Shown in pieces: positions 7,777 through 14,362 of a DNA stretch of 19,339 nucleotides. Positions within the stretch are counted from its first letter, which is position 1. Every line of letters begins with the position of its first letter. The DNA lies in NCBI GenBank assembly GCA_009926645.1, contig RFOO01000004.1, positions 1 through 19,339 on the forward strand, written 5' to 3'. The notes under the pieces were generated by a model. That model did not search any database, was not told the DNA's origin, and saw nothing but the letters and a program-made list of their open reading frames with translations. This DNA is from a bacterium. Its GTDB lineage: Bacteria; Verrucomicrobiota; Verrucomicrobiia; Opitutales; UBA953. The position numbers and the translations under genes were made by a program.

Positions 7777-9071
7777 ATCCAAACGACTCTTCCCTCTTAG
7801 TCATCCGCGGAGCACGGGTGATTGACCCAAGCCTGCAACGCGATGAAGCCAAGGGTGAAGTATTCATCAAAGAAGGTGTTTTTGTCGAACGGCTAACACC
7901 GACAGAGTTAACTCAAGCCAAAGTCATCGATGCGAGCGGGCTGGTTCTCGCTCCTGGATTTATCGATTTAAACTGTCGTCTCGGCGAACCCGGTCATAGT
8001 GCCCGAGAGACTTTTCGTACTGGAACGCAGGCGGCGGCAGCTGGTGGATTTACGACCGTTGTCACGATGCCTAACAGCACGCCACCGGCTGACAATGTAG
8101 GAACGATACAACTCATTCATGAACTTTGTAAGCGCGATGCGGTGGTTCGTGTTCTTCCCGCAGGGACTCTAACCAAACTTCATGAAGGCAAAGCGCTTGC
8201 ACCGATTGGTTCGCTCAAAAAAGCGGGAGTCGTTGCCGTAACTGACACCACTTCGGGCGTGCAGAATAACGAAATCATGCGTCGCGCCTTAGAGTATGCG
8301 ATCATGTTCAATCTCGTGGTGCTGGATCACTGCCAAGACAGCAGTATGACCGAAGGAGCGCAAATGCACGAAGGCGCAGTTTCACTTCGCTTAGGATTAC
8401 GCGGTTGGCCGAGAGCAGCGGAGGAAGTTGTCGTTTCTAGCGACTGCATCCTAGCTGCTTTAACCAAGGCCCGTATGCATCTGCAGCATCTTTCTTCACG
8501 CGGATCAGTAGAGATTGTGCGCAAAGCCAAAGCAGAGAAGTCGCCCGTCACCGCTGAAGTTTCGGCGCTCCACCTTTGGTTAACGGATGCTGCGCTGGAA
8601 AATTACGATACCCATTGCAAACTCAACCCACCCTTACGCGAAGAGTCGGATCGAATGGCTCTGATTCAAGGTGTGGTTGATGGAACGATTGATGCCATCT
8701 GCTCTGATCACTCTCCTTACACGGCGACAGAAAAAGATTGTGAGTTCGACTGTGCACCTTTTGGAGCAGCCACCTTAGAAAGCACCTTTGCCACGGCTTA
8801 CGAAGCCTTGGTTGCGGCAGGACATATGGATCTCCCTCGTCTCATCGCACGACTCACCCAAGGACCTGCTCAAGTCTTAGGACTCGAAGCAGGAACTTTA
8901 GGCAAGGGAAAGCCAGCCGACTTCGTATTAATCGATCCTCGGGCCCAATGGACCCTGAAAGCGGAGGACTTATTATCCAAATCTGGAAACAACCCTTTAA
9001 TCGGAAAAACATTTTCGAGTCGGATTGAAGCTACCTTCGTCGGCGGAAAACCGGTCTACCAAAAGCGTTAA
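7773..9071 (+). CDS. Dihydroorotase-like protein, probably non-catalytic (PyrC'/PyrX type)
   Basis: A 432-residue amidohydrolase-fold protein of the type I dihydroorotase/allantoinase group. The metal-binding HxH that normally follows GFIDL is replaced by Asn67-Cys68-Arg69 (GFIDLNCRLGEPG), and the substrate-binding Arg of LREPG is Gly71. The usual SDDG motif reads TDTT. Other ligands remain: His186 (DHCQD), His239 (QHLSS) and Asp312 (SDHSPY). The loss of the first two ligands matches the inactive dihydroorotase homologues that Pseudomonas and other bacteria use as structural partners of ATCase. The start overlaps the pyrB stop by four bases, so the two are likely translated at a fixed ratio and form one complex. 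An active PyrC should then exist elsewhere. Fold certain; lack of activity is inferred. Confidence 0.9.
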   Translation: MNPNDSSLLVIRGARVIDPSLQRDEAKGEVFIKEGVFVERLTPTELTQAKVIDASGLVLAPGFIDLNCRLGEPGHSARETFRTGTQAAAAGGFTTVVTMPNSTPPADNVGTIQLIHELCKRDAVVRVLPAGTLTKLHEGKALAPIGSLKKAGVVAVTDTTSGVQNNEIMRRALEYAIMFNLVVLDHCQDSSMTEGAQMHEGAVSLRLGLRGWPRAAEEVVVSSDCILAALTKARMHLQHLSSRGSVEIVRKAKAEKSPVTAEVSALHLWLTDAALENYDTHCKLNPPLREESDRMALIQGVVDGTIDAICSDHSPYTATEKDCEFDCAPFGAATLESTFATAYEALVAAGHMDLPRLIARLTQGPAQVLGLEAGTLGKGKPADFVLIDPRAQWTLKAEDLLSKSGNNPLIGKTFSSRIEATFVGGKPVYQKR

Positions 9072-9080
9072 TTCCTTTTT

Positions 9081-10019
9081 ATGCTTATTTTTGCAACTGC
9101 CTCTGAAGTTCTGAGTGAAGAAGTTCTCGGTTTGATTGATTACTTCTACTTTGGCTGGATGATTGTTATCGGTGTTCTTGGCCTGCATTTTTTAACCAGA
9201 GGCATGGCCTTAGTCGGTCACGAGCGTGAGGAAGCCAACGGCAATCTCTCTCACGCCTTAATGGCTCTCTTTAGTCTCGCCGTCTTTTTTAGCTGCACCT
9301 CGCTCGTCGGAGGAATCTTGATTGGAGTGCATCAGCACTTTTTCGGACCCAGCGAAGCTTTCCTCTATTTCGCTCAATTCATCGGTCAATGTTTAGCCGT
9401 CGTTGTGATGGTGACTATCGGCTTAACTTTTCCTAAATCAGTACAGTGGAGTCCTTCCGCGAGTCTAGAAGGATCGGCTTTACCTGAACCCGCTTCCCCT
9501 TTGGAAGATCTGAAGAAAAGTTGGAAGTCTCTTCAGTTAAAAACCATCGCTACCGCCTTTCTTTCCCTTTGTGCCATCGCGATTATCGCAGGGCTGATTT
9601 GGAAAGCTTTTTATTATTTCTGCGAATTAAACGGACAAATTCTCCCCGAGGAATTGCAACCCTTGGTTGAACTCATCGCCCAGTACAATTGGAGCGGATC
9701 TCTTTGGCCAATAACCACCTTGGCGGTCGCTTGTATCGTTGGTGCACCCCTGGTGGAAGAGATTATTTTCCGTGGCGCATTGTACCCTGGACTAAAGCGA
9801 GTCCTCCCCCGTGGCTATGCCATCATCTTAACCGGTGTTCTTTTTGGAATTATCCATGGAAGTTTATCGGCATTTTTACCTCTTACTGCATTCGGCTGTT
9901 TGCTCTGTGTTTTTCGTGATCGTTTTGGTTTAGCTACGTGTATTTGCTTACATGCCGCTTTTAATTTCCACACCTTTGCTTGGCTCATTATTGCTCCACG
10001 TGCCGCGACACAGTTCTAA
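9081..10019 (+). CDS. CPBP-family intramembrane metalloprotease homologue (Abi/CAAX protease-like)
   Basis: A 312-residue membrane protein with about seven or eight hydrophobic segments and a cytosolic or periplasmic loop at about 128-160 (SPSASLEGSALPEPASPLED). The C-terminal half carries the three CPBP signature motifs: EEIIFRG (Glu226, Glu227, Arg231), FGIIHG (His259) and HAAFN (His291, Asn295). These are the metal and catalytic residues of Rce1-type glutamic proteases, so the enzyme should be active. It starts nine bases after the pyrC-like stop, which suggests co-transcription with the pyrimidine genes, although no functional link is obvious. Bacterial members act in CAAX-like processing, bacteriocin self-immunity or unknown roles; nothing here identifies the substrate. 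Confidence 0.9.
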   Translation: MLIFATASEVLSEEVLGLIDYFYFGWMIVIGVLGLHFLTRGMALVGHEREEANGNLSHALMALFSLAVFFSCTSLVGGILIGVHQHFFGPSEAFLYFAQFIGQCLAVVVMVTIGLTFPKSVQWSPSASLEGSALPEPASPLEDLKKSWKSLQLKTIATAFLSLCAIAIIAGLIWKAFYYFCELNGQILPEELQPLVELIAQYNWSGSLWPITTLAVACIVGAPLVEEIIFRGALYPGLKRVLPRGYAIILTGVLFGIIHGSLSAFLPLTAFGCLLCVFRDRFGLATCICLHAAFNFHTFAWLIIAPRAATQF

Positions 10020-10057
10020 AAGAGCAAGGTTGCCCTAAGTGAGTTTCAGGCTATTCA

Positions 10058-11029
10058 ATGGGATTCATGGCCATCCTCACCACGCAAAAGTCGAAGAGTG
10101 TTGCGCAGGTTTCTGAGGAAAAATTGATTGAAATCATTGTTCGCTCTTTAGGTCGAGCCTGTCCGCCCTTCCCGGCTGGTCCAGGTGGCGATTGCGCAAT
10201 TATCCCACAGACAGAGAAAGCAAAGTTTCGTGTTAGCACGATCGACTCCGTGATACTCGGACGGCATTTTGATTCATCTTGTTCGGGCTCTCTCGCAGGA
10301 AAGAAGCTCGTCGAAAGAAACTTAAGTGACTTGGCTGCGGCTGGAGCAAAACCGAAAGACGCCCTGCTTTCGCTCTTCATCGGCCCCAATGTCAATTTAG
10401 CCTGGCTCAAAGATTTTGCTCAAGCCGTGGGCCGTACTGCATCGCGAGCGGGGATGAATATCAATGGGGGCGATGTTTGCCGGGTACAGGCAGGCCAATT
10501 CAGCGCTACTTTATTCGTGCAAGGTTTTAGTCAACGCATCCTCACCCGCACAACTTGCCAAGCGGGTGATCGCCTCTTTGTCACCGGTGAACTCGGCGGT
10601 TCGCTCTTAGGACATCATTGTCATTTTCGAGCGCGAGTAGCAGAGGGACTTTGGCTTGCCCAACAAAAATCGACCACGGCCTGTACGGATCTTTCCGATG
10701 GCATGCTCAAAGATTTGCCCGGCTTGATTGGCAAAAAATGGGATGCGATGGTTGACACTGAAAAACTACCACTACGCCCTGCTGCTCATCAAATGGCGAA
10801 GAAAGACGGACGCAGTGCATTAGAACATGCCTTGCAAGACGGCGAAGATTACGAACTGCTTTTTTGTGTGAAAGCAAAGGATGCTTCTTCTTTTGCGCAA
10901 AAATTCCAAAAGCAATTCCCCCAAACCCGCTTAACCGAAATCGGTTTTATCAAAAAAGGTAAAGGTCTTGTACGCTCCCTCAAAGACAAACAACCCCTCT
11001 TAGGCAAAGGGTTTAGCCATTTCGCTTAG
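10058..11029 (+). CDS. thiL: Thiamine-monophosphate kinase
   Basis: A 323-residue PurM/ThiL-fold enzyme that phosphorylates thiamine monophosphate to the active diphosphate. Recognised motifs are STIDSVILGRHF (60-71), NLSDLAAAGA (88-97, family NLSDLAAMGA), NINGGDVCR (134-142), CTDLSDGMLKDL (209-220) and QDGEDYELLF (260-269). The first motif is altered: family GDDCA reads GGDCA (Gly44 in place of the first Asp; Asp45 kept), and GGDTT reads GGDVC. Whether this affects Mg-ATP binding is unclear, since most metal ligands remain. The start could be ATG 10058 or 10067. It lies 38 bases after the CPBP gene on the same strand and its 3' end overlaps the convergent DUF5069-like gene by four bases. Confidence 0.92.
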   Translation: MGFMAILTTQKSKSVAQVSEEKLIEIIVRSLGRACPPFPAGPGGDCAIIPQTEKAKFRVSTIDSVILGRHFDSSCSGSLAGKKLVERNLSDLAAAGAKPKDALLSLFIGPNVNLAWLKDFAQAVGRTASRAGMNINGGDVCRVQAGQFSATLFVQGFSQRILTRTTCQAGDRLFVTGELGGSLLGHHCHFRARVAEGLWLAQQKSTTACTDLSDGMLKDLPGLIGKKWDAMVDTEKLPLRPAAHQMAKKDGRSALEHALQDGEDYELLFCVKAKDASSFAQKFQKQFPQTRLTEIGFIKKGKGLVRSLKDKQPLLGKGFSHFA

Positions 11030-11472
11030 AGTGCCTTTTGTCGAGCGGGACGGCCCTCGTCGACTTCGATGTAATCAAACATCGTCTCCACGCCTGCGTC
11101 TGGCCCGAGCCCATTCTCGCGCAAACGGCGCTCTAAAACTTCGCGAGCTTCATCACGCCAGCCCCGTTTGGTCATAAATGAATTCCAAATATCAATGTCA
11201 TTAGCCGAGAGCTTTCGTCCTTGTGATTGAGCCCAGTGAAAAGCCAGCTCATCGCTGGAGGCTGGATTGGCTAAGACCCAATCGCGGAGTTTTTCATAAG
11301 AGACACCGAGATACTGGCAGCAACGATCGTCGAATGCCTTACCTAGATTATTAATAAAATCAGGGTGTAACTGACCTCGAGCGTGAAGTCTGATTTTATC
11401 AATCATGCGTGGAAAATAGACAAACTTTTCAACGGTTTCATAGGGACTGCGGAGACCTGGTACGAGTGGCAT
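11026..11472 (-). CDS. DUF5069-like conserved protein
   Basis: A 148-residue soluble protein with no signal peptide or membrane segment. The opening LRSPYETVEKFVYFPRMIDKIRLHARGQL, the middle FDDRCCQYLGVSYEKLRDWV, and the later WNSFMTKRGWRDEA resemble the DUF5069 family, which I recall as frequent in Verrucomicrobiota and Planctomycetota. The function is unknown. It is convergent with thiL, with a four-base overlap of the two stop regions, and divergent from the SGNH hydrolase gene across an 85-base gap. No Shine-Dalgarno is visible. No nucleotide-binding or catalytic motif stands out; several Trp, Cys pair and Arg positions could be useful for alignment. Confidence 0.75.
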   Translation of the reverse strand: MPLVPGLRSPYETVEKFVYFPRMIDKIRLHARGQLHPDFINNLGKAFDDRCCQYLGVSYEKLRDWVLANPASSDELAFHWAQSQGRKLSANDIDIWNSFMTKRGWRDEAREVLERRLRENGLGPDAGVETMFDYIEVDEGRPARQKAL

Positions 11473-11557
11473 GAGTGGAACTTTTCCGTAGATTTAATGT
11501 CGGCAGTGTTTGTTGTCTAATGCATATTTAATTCCACTGGCTTCCACGACTCCATCG

Positions 11558-12259
11558 ATGCGCACCTTTTGGTTATCTCTCCTTTGCCTACTTTGGGTTG
11601 CTCCCCAAGTGGATGCCCATGAAGTTCCGATTAAGTTTGAAAACGAAATCGTTGCTTTTGAACAGCAGGATAAAGTATCCCCTCCCTTGTCCAAGGGATT
11701 ACTCATGGTAGGCTCGAGTACGATTCGATTTTGGGCAAAAACTTCCTCGACTGATTTCGCTCCCTACCCTGTCATCAATCGCGGTTTTGGCGGAGCCATT
11801 ACGGGAGACATCGTCAAGGTGGCCCATCGTATAGCCACACCCTATCGCCCACGGGTAGTCATCTATGGTTGTGGTGGAAACGATTTATTCTATCTCCCGA
11901 CGACGCCAGAACAGGTATTTGAAAACATCAAAACCTTTGTTGGTCTGATGCGAAAAGAGGATCCACAAGTTCGTTTTGTGTTTTTGGCTATTTTAAAAGT
12001 GCCTTCGCGTTTGAGCATCACCCAAAGCACTGATACCTTAAATCAATTACTCAAAAAATACAGCGAGGAAAACCCTGGCATGTATTTTGTGGACCATAAC
12101 CCTCTCTTTACCCATACCGATGGTAGCCCTCGTCTCGATTTGATGTTGGATGACCATCTGCATGCGAACGCCCAAGGTTATCGAGAAATTGTTCAGCTTA
12201 TTCGCCCCGTGGTTGATCAAGCATGGAGCGACTCAGCAAAAAATCTTTCTCTGCCCTAG
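11558..12259 (+). CDS. Secreted SGNH/GDSL-type hydrolase
   Basis: A 233-residue protein starting with a signal peptide (MRTFWLSLLCLLWVAPQVDA, cleavage likely after Ala20), which is why ATG 11558 is preferred to 11510. The SGNH blocks are present: block I LLMVGSSTIRFW with nucleophile Ser54 (the GDS Asp is Ser53), block II Gly in NRGFGGA (73-79), block III GGND (Asn107), and block V DDHLHANAQGY with Asp198 and His201. It is closest to the periplasmic or exported acylhydrolases (GDSL-lipase-like) that deacetylate or de-esterify glycans or lipids; the substrate is unknown. It diverges from the DUF5069-like gene and lies 67 bases before the MFS gene on the same strand. Confidence 0.9.
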   Translation: MRTFWLSLLCLLWVAPQVDAHEVPIKFENEIVAFEQQDKVSPPLSKGLLMVGSSTIRFWAKTSSTDFAPYPVINRGFGGAITGDIVKVAHRIATPYRPRVVIYGCGGNDLFYLPTTPEQVFENIKTFVGLMRKEDPQVRFVFLAILKVPSRLSITQSTDTLNQLLKKYSEENPGMYFVDHNPLFTHTDGSPRLDLMLDDHLHANAQGYREIVQLIRPVVDQAWSDSAKNLSLP

Positions 12260-12326
12260 CGGGTGAATAGAGGTATTTCTAGAATTGCGATTTGTCAGCC
12301 GTCGACTCTCGGCTTACTGCTTATCA

Positions 12327-13607
12327 ATGCTCAATTCGTCCGAATACTCCTCCCATCCGCCTCGGGATGAAACTTCGGCGCCTGAGACACCATCGCATAA
12401 CGAATCATTTCCCAGTCCCCCTTTAGTGCGCTATTTGTTGGGCGAAGGAATTTCGATGACGGGAACTTGGATGCAGGCCATGGCCCAGAGTTGGGTGATG
12501 GCGAGCTTAACCACGAGTGCCAAGATGATTGGCTTAGTTAATTTTGTCGGCGGTATACCCATGATTGCACTGTCGATGACGGGAGGTCTCTTTGCCGACA
12601 AATATGATAAACGTCTCATACTGCAAATCTGCCAAGTCGTGCAAATTCTCTTCTCCCTCACGCTGGGCTACCTCGTTGCCACTCACCAAATCCAAATTTG
12701 GCATGTCATTTTAGCGGCGGGTCTCTTGGGCGTATCTTCGGCCTTTGAAATGCCAGCCGCGTCAGCTCTTGTCCCCGAACTGGCTGGTAAAAAACATGTC
12801 GCCAAAGCGATTGCACTCGATCGTTCGGTTTTTCATGGCACTCGCCTGATTGGACCTGCCCTAGCGGGTTACTTGGTTGGTCATTACGGCGCAGCGACAG
12901 CCTTTTATATCAACGCTGTGAGTTTTTTAGCTTTGATTATCGCTCTGTTTACTTTGCCTGCCCGTCCCCATGGTTCTAAGGAACAAGAAGAAAAACGTCA
13001 GCATGACATGAAAGCTGGTTTTCGTCACATTTGGCACGACCGCCCCAGTCTCGCCATGATTTTACTTTTAACGACGAATACCATTTTTGTTTTTCCTGTG
13101 ATGATTGTCTTGCTGCCTCTTTACGCGAAAAATGTGCTCGTACTTGATTCACAGCATTTAGGCTGGCTGATGTTTTGTTCGGGAATCGGATCACTGAGTG
13201 GTGCGCTAATGATTTTAAAAGTTAAGAAATCATGGCGACCCACCGTGCTTACTTTAGCAGTCACCCTCATCTGCATGGCTTTATTTAGTTTAAGTCGAGC
13301 AGATGTCTTTATCTGGGCGGGTCTTTCCCTAACCACGCTAGCCTTAGGAGTCTCTTCGCTCATCGGATTATCCAATACCGTCATTCAAGAAAGAGCGCCC
13401 GACGAAATACGTGGTCGGGTATCGGCGGTGGCAGGTTTGAGCTTTTTTGGACTTTTACCGTTCGCAGGTATGATTATGGCAACATTGGCGGACTGGATTG
13501 GAATCCGCGAATCACTCTTTTATGCTGCGTGTAGTTATGCCAGCATCGGTCTCTTACTGTTATCTTGGACGGGTAAATCTTTAGCACCTAAAGCCCTCGA
13601 TACTTGA
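12327..13607 (+). CDS. Major facilitator superfamily exporter, MFS_3/EntS-like
   Basis: A 426-residue, about 12-helix transporter. After a hydrophilic Ser/Pro-rich N-terminal tail (about 30 residues) comes FPSPPLVRYLLGEGISMTGTWMQAMAQSWVM, the typical first helix of MFS_3 proteins. Loop 2-3 GGLFADKYDKRLILQ is the MFS signature (family G-x-x-A/x-D-R/K-x-x-R/K). FEMPAASALVPELAGKKHVAKAIALDRSVFHGTRLIGPALAGYL matches the MFS_3 motif, and the second half has IQERAPDEIRGRVSAV. EntS/enterobactin exporters belong here, but the substrate cannot be assigned. ATG 12327 is preferred over a TTG at 12285. It is convergent with tRNA-Arg. Confidence 0.92.
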   Translation: MLNSSEYSSHPPRDETSAPETPSHNESFPSPPLVRYLLGEGISMTGTWMQAMAQSWVMASLTTSAKMIGLVNFVGGIPMIALSMTGGLFADKYDKRLILQICQVVQILFSLTLGYLVATHQIQIWHVILAAGLLGVSSAFEMPAASALVPELAGKKHVAKAIALDRSVFHGTRLIGPALAGYLVGHYGAATAFYINAVSFLALIIALFTLPARPHGSKEQEEKRQHDMKAGFRHIWHDRPSLAMILLLTTNTIFVFPVMIVLLPLYAKNVLVLDSQHLGWLMFCSGIGSLSGALMILKVKKSWRPTVLTLAVTLICMALFSLSRADVFIWAGLSLTTLALGVSSLIGLSNTVIQERAPDEIRGRVSAVAGLSFFGLLPFAGMIMATLADWIGIRESLFYAACSYASIGLLLLSWTGKSLAPKALDT

Positions 13608-13613
13608 GTTTTT
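13596..13613 (+). terminator. Possible small intrinsic terminator after the MFS gene
   Basis: CTCGA (13596-13600) and TTGAG (13604-13608) form a 5-bp stem (one G-U pair) with loop TAC, directly followed by TTTTT (13609-13613). The stem covers the TGA stop. It is short and weak, but it sits just before the convergent tRNA-Arg gene. Confidence 0.35.
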
Positions 13614-13622
13614 ATCGCAAAG

Positions 13623-13697
13623 TGGTGCCCCCGTTGGGAGTCGAACCCAAATCGCCGGCTTCGGAGACCAGCATTCTATCCATTGAACTACGAGAGC
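13623..13697 (-). tRNA. tRNA-Arg (anticodon CCG)
   Basis: The acceptor GCTCTCG (13697-13691) pairs with CGGGGGC (13633-13627) with two G-U pairs; the discriminator is A and CCA is encoded (13625-13623). The D-arm TAGTTCAATGGATAGAA is typical of arginine tRNAs. The anticodon stem-loop CTGGT-CTCCGAA-GCCGG gives anticodon CCG, and the T-arm is TTGGG-TTCGACT-CCCAA. It reads CGG codons. It lies 79 bases downstream of folA on the same strand. Confidence 0.97.
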
Positions 13698-13776
13698 GTC
13701 CCTAAAGGAAAACGCAGAAGCTAAGGGGTAGTCAAACCAAACTCAGTGGAATCGCTGTCGACTTAGCCTAGCTAAA

Positions 13777-14286
13777 TCACTTTTCCCAAATTTCAAAAGT
13801 ATAAGAAAGGTCTTTCTCGCGACCGTCTTTAGACCAAACTTTTTTGGTAAAATAGCGTGACCAATCATGGGGGAAATAACGGTCTCCGATAAATTCACGA
13901 TGAATTCTTGTAATATAAAGTTTAGTACAGTGTGGGAGACCTTCGGCGTAAATTCTTTCGCCTCCCGTGATCCAAATTGGCCCGGTCCAGGGAAGACTTT
14001 GCGCAAGGGCGATAGCGTCGTTTAGATTTTTAGCCCGCTCGGCTCCAGGAAAACTTTTTTGTTCATTTCGCGAAACCACGACTGTGCCTCGACCCGGTAA
14101 GGCCTTGCCCAGTTCTTGATAGCAGTTTGGCCCCTCAATCATCACTCCGCCCTCCGTTTGGTCCATAAACCAGGTCAGGTCCTCGGGAATATGCCAAGGA
14201 AGCCTACCTTGGCTTCCAATCACGCCGTTTTGGGCAACGGCGACGATGCAATAGATGGGCTTGGACACGCCCTTCAATAAAACCAT
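13777..14286 (-). CDS. folA: Dihydrofolate reductase
   Basis: A 169-residue enzyme that reduces dihydrofolate to tetrahydrofolate with NADPH. The N-terminal strand and Met20-type loop AVAQNGVIGSQGRLPWHIPEDLTWF (16-40) contain Trp31 and the catalytic Asp36, equivalent to E. coli Trp22 and Asp27. The pyrophosphate-binding ITGGERIY (106-113) is intact. The usual GRxT cofactor motif reads GPNC (52-55), an unusual change, while KALPGRG (61-67) and VVVSRN (69-74) follow normally. ATG 14286 gives a short non-homologous extension MVLLKGVSKP; GTG at residue 7 would be closer to family length. It diverges from the PpiD-like gene over 76 bases and is followed by tRNA-Arg. No thyA is nearby. Confidence 0.92.
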   Translation of the reverse strand: MVLLKGVSKPIYCIVAVAQNGVIGSQGRLPWHIPEDLTWFMDQTEGGVMIEGPNCYQELGKALPGRGTVVVSRNEQKSFPGAERAKNLNDAIALAQSLPWTGPIWITGGERIYAEGLPHCTKLYITRIHREFIGDRYFPHDWSRYFTKKVWSKDGREKDLSYTFEIWEK

Positions 14287-14299
14287 TAGCCTAAATCCG

Positions 14300-14314
14300 C
14301 AAGTCGAAGACTTG
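14300..14314 (-). other. Hairpin in the folA 5' leader
   Basis: CAAGTC (14300-14305) and GACTTG (14309-14314) form a perfect 6-bp stem with a three-base loop, 13 bases upstream of the folA start. On the minus strand it would lie in the messenger's 5' end. Its function is unknown. Confidence 0.35.
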
Positions 14315-14328
14315 TTAATCTGGACTGA

Positions 14329-14342
14329 TTGACAGCAGTCAA
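14329..14342. promoter_or_regulatory. Palindrome TTGAC-N4-GTCAA between folA and the PpiD-like gene
   Basis: TTGACAGCAGTCAA is an inverted repeat with five-base arms and a four-base centre, mid-way in the 76-base divergent gap. It is arranged like FNR/CRP-family sites (TTGAT-N4-ATCAA), but it also holds -35-like TTGACA and, on the other strand, TTGACT. It may be an operator or simply two back-to-back -35 elements; no good -10 is visible for either. Confidence 0.3.
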
Positions 14343-14362
14343 AGGCCTTACCAAGGTGAGGC

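Noticed and set aside
11474..11538. Distant inverted repeat AGTGGAA ... TTCCACT in the DUF5069/SGNH gap
   Set aside because: Seven-base arms 51 bases apart with no other support; likely chance.
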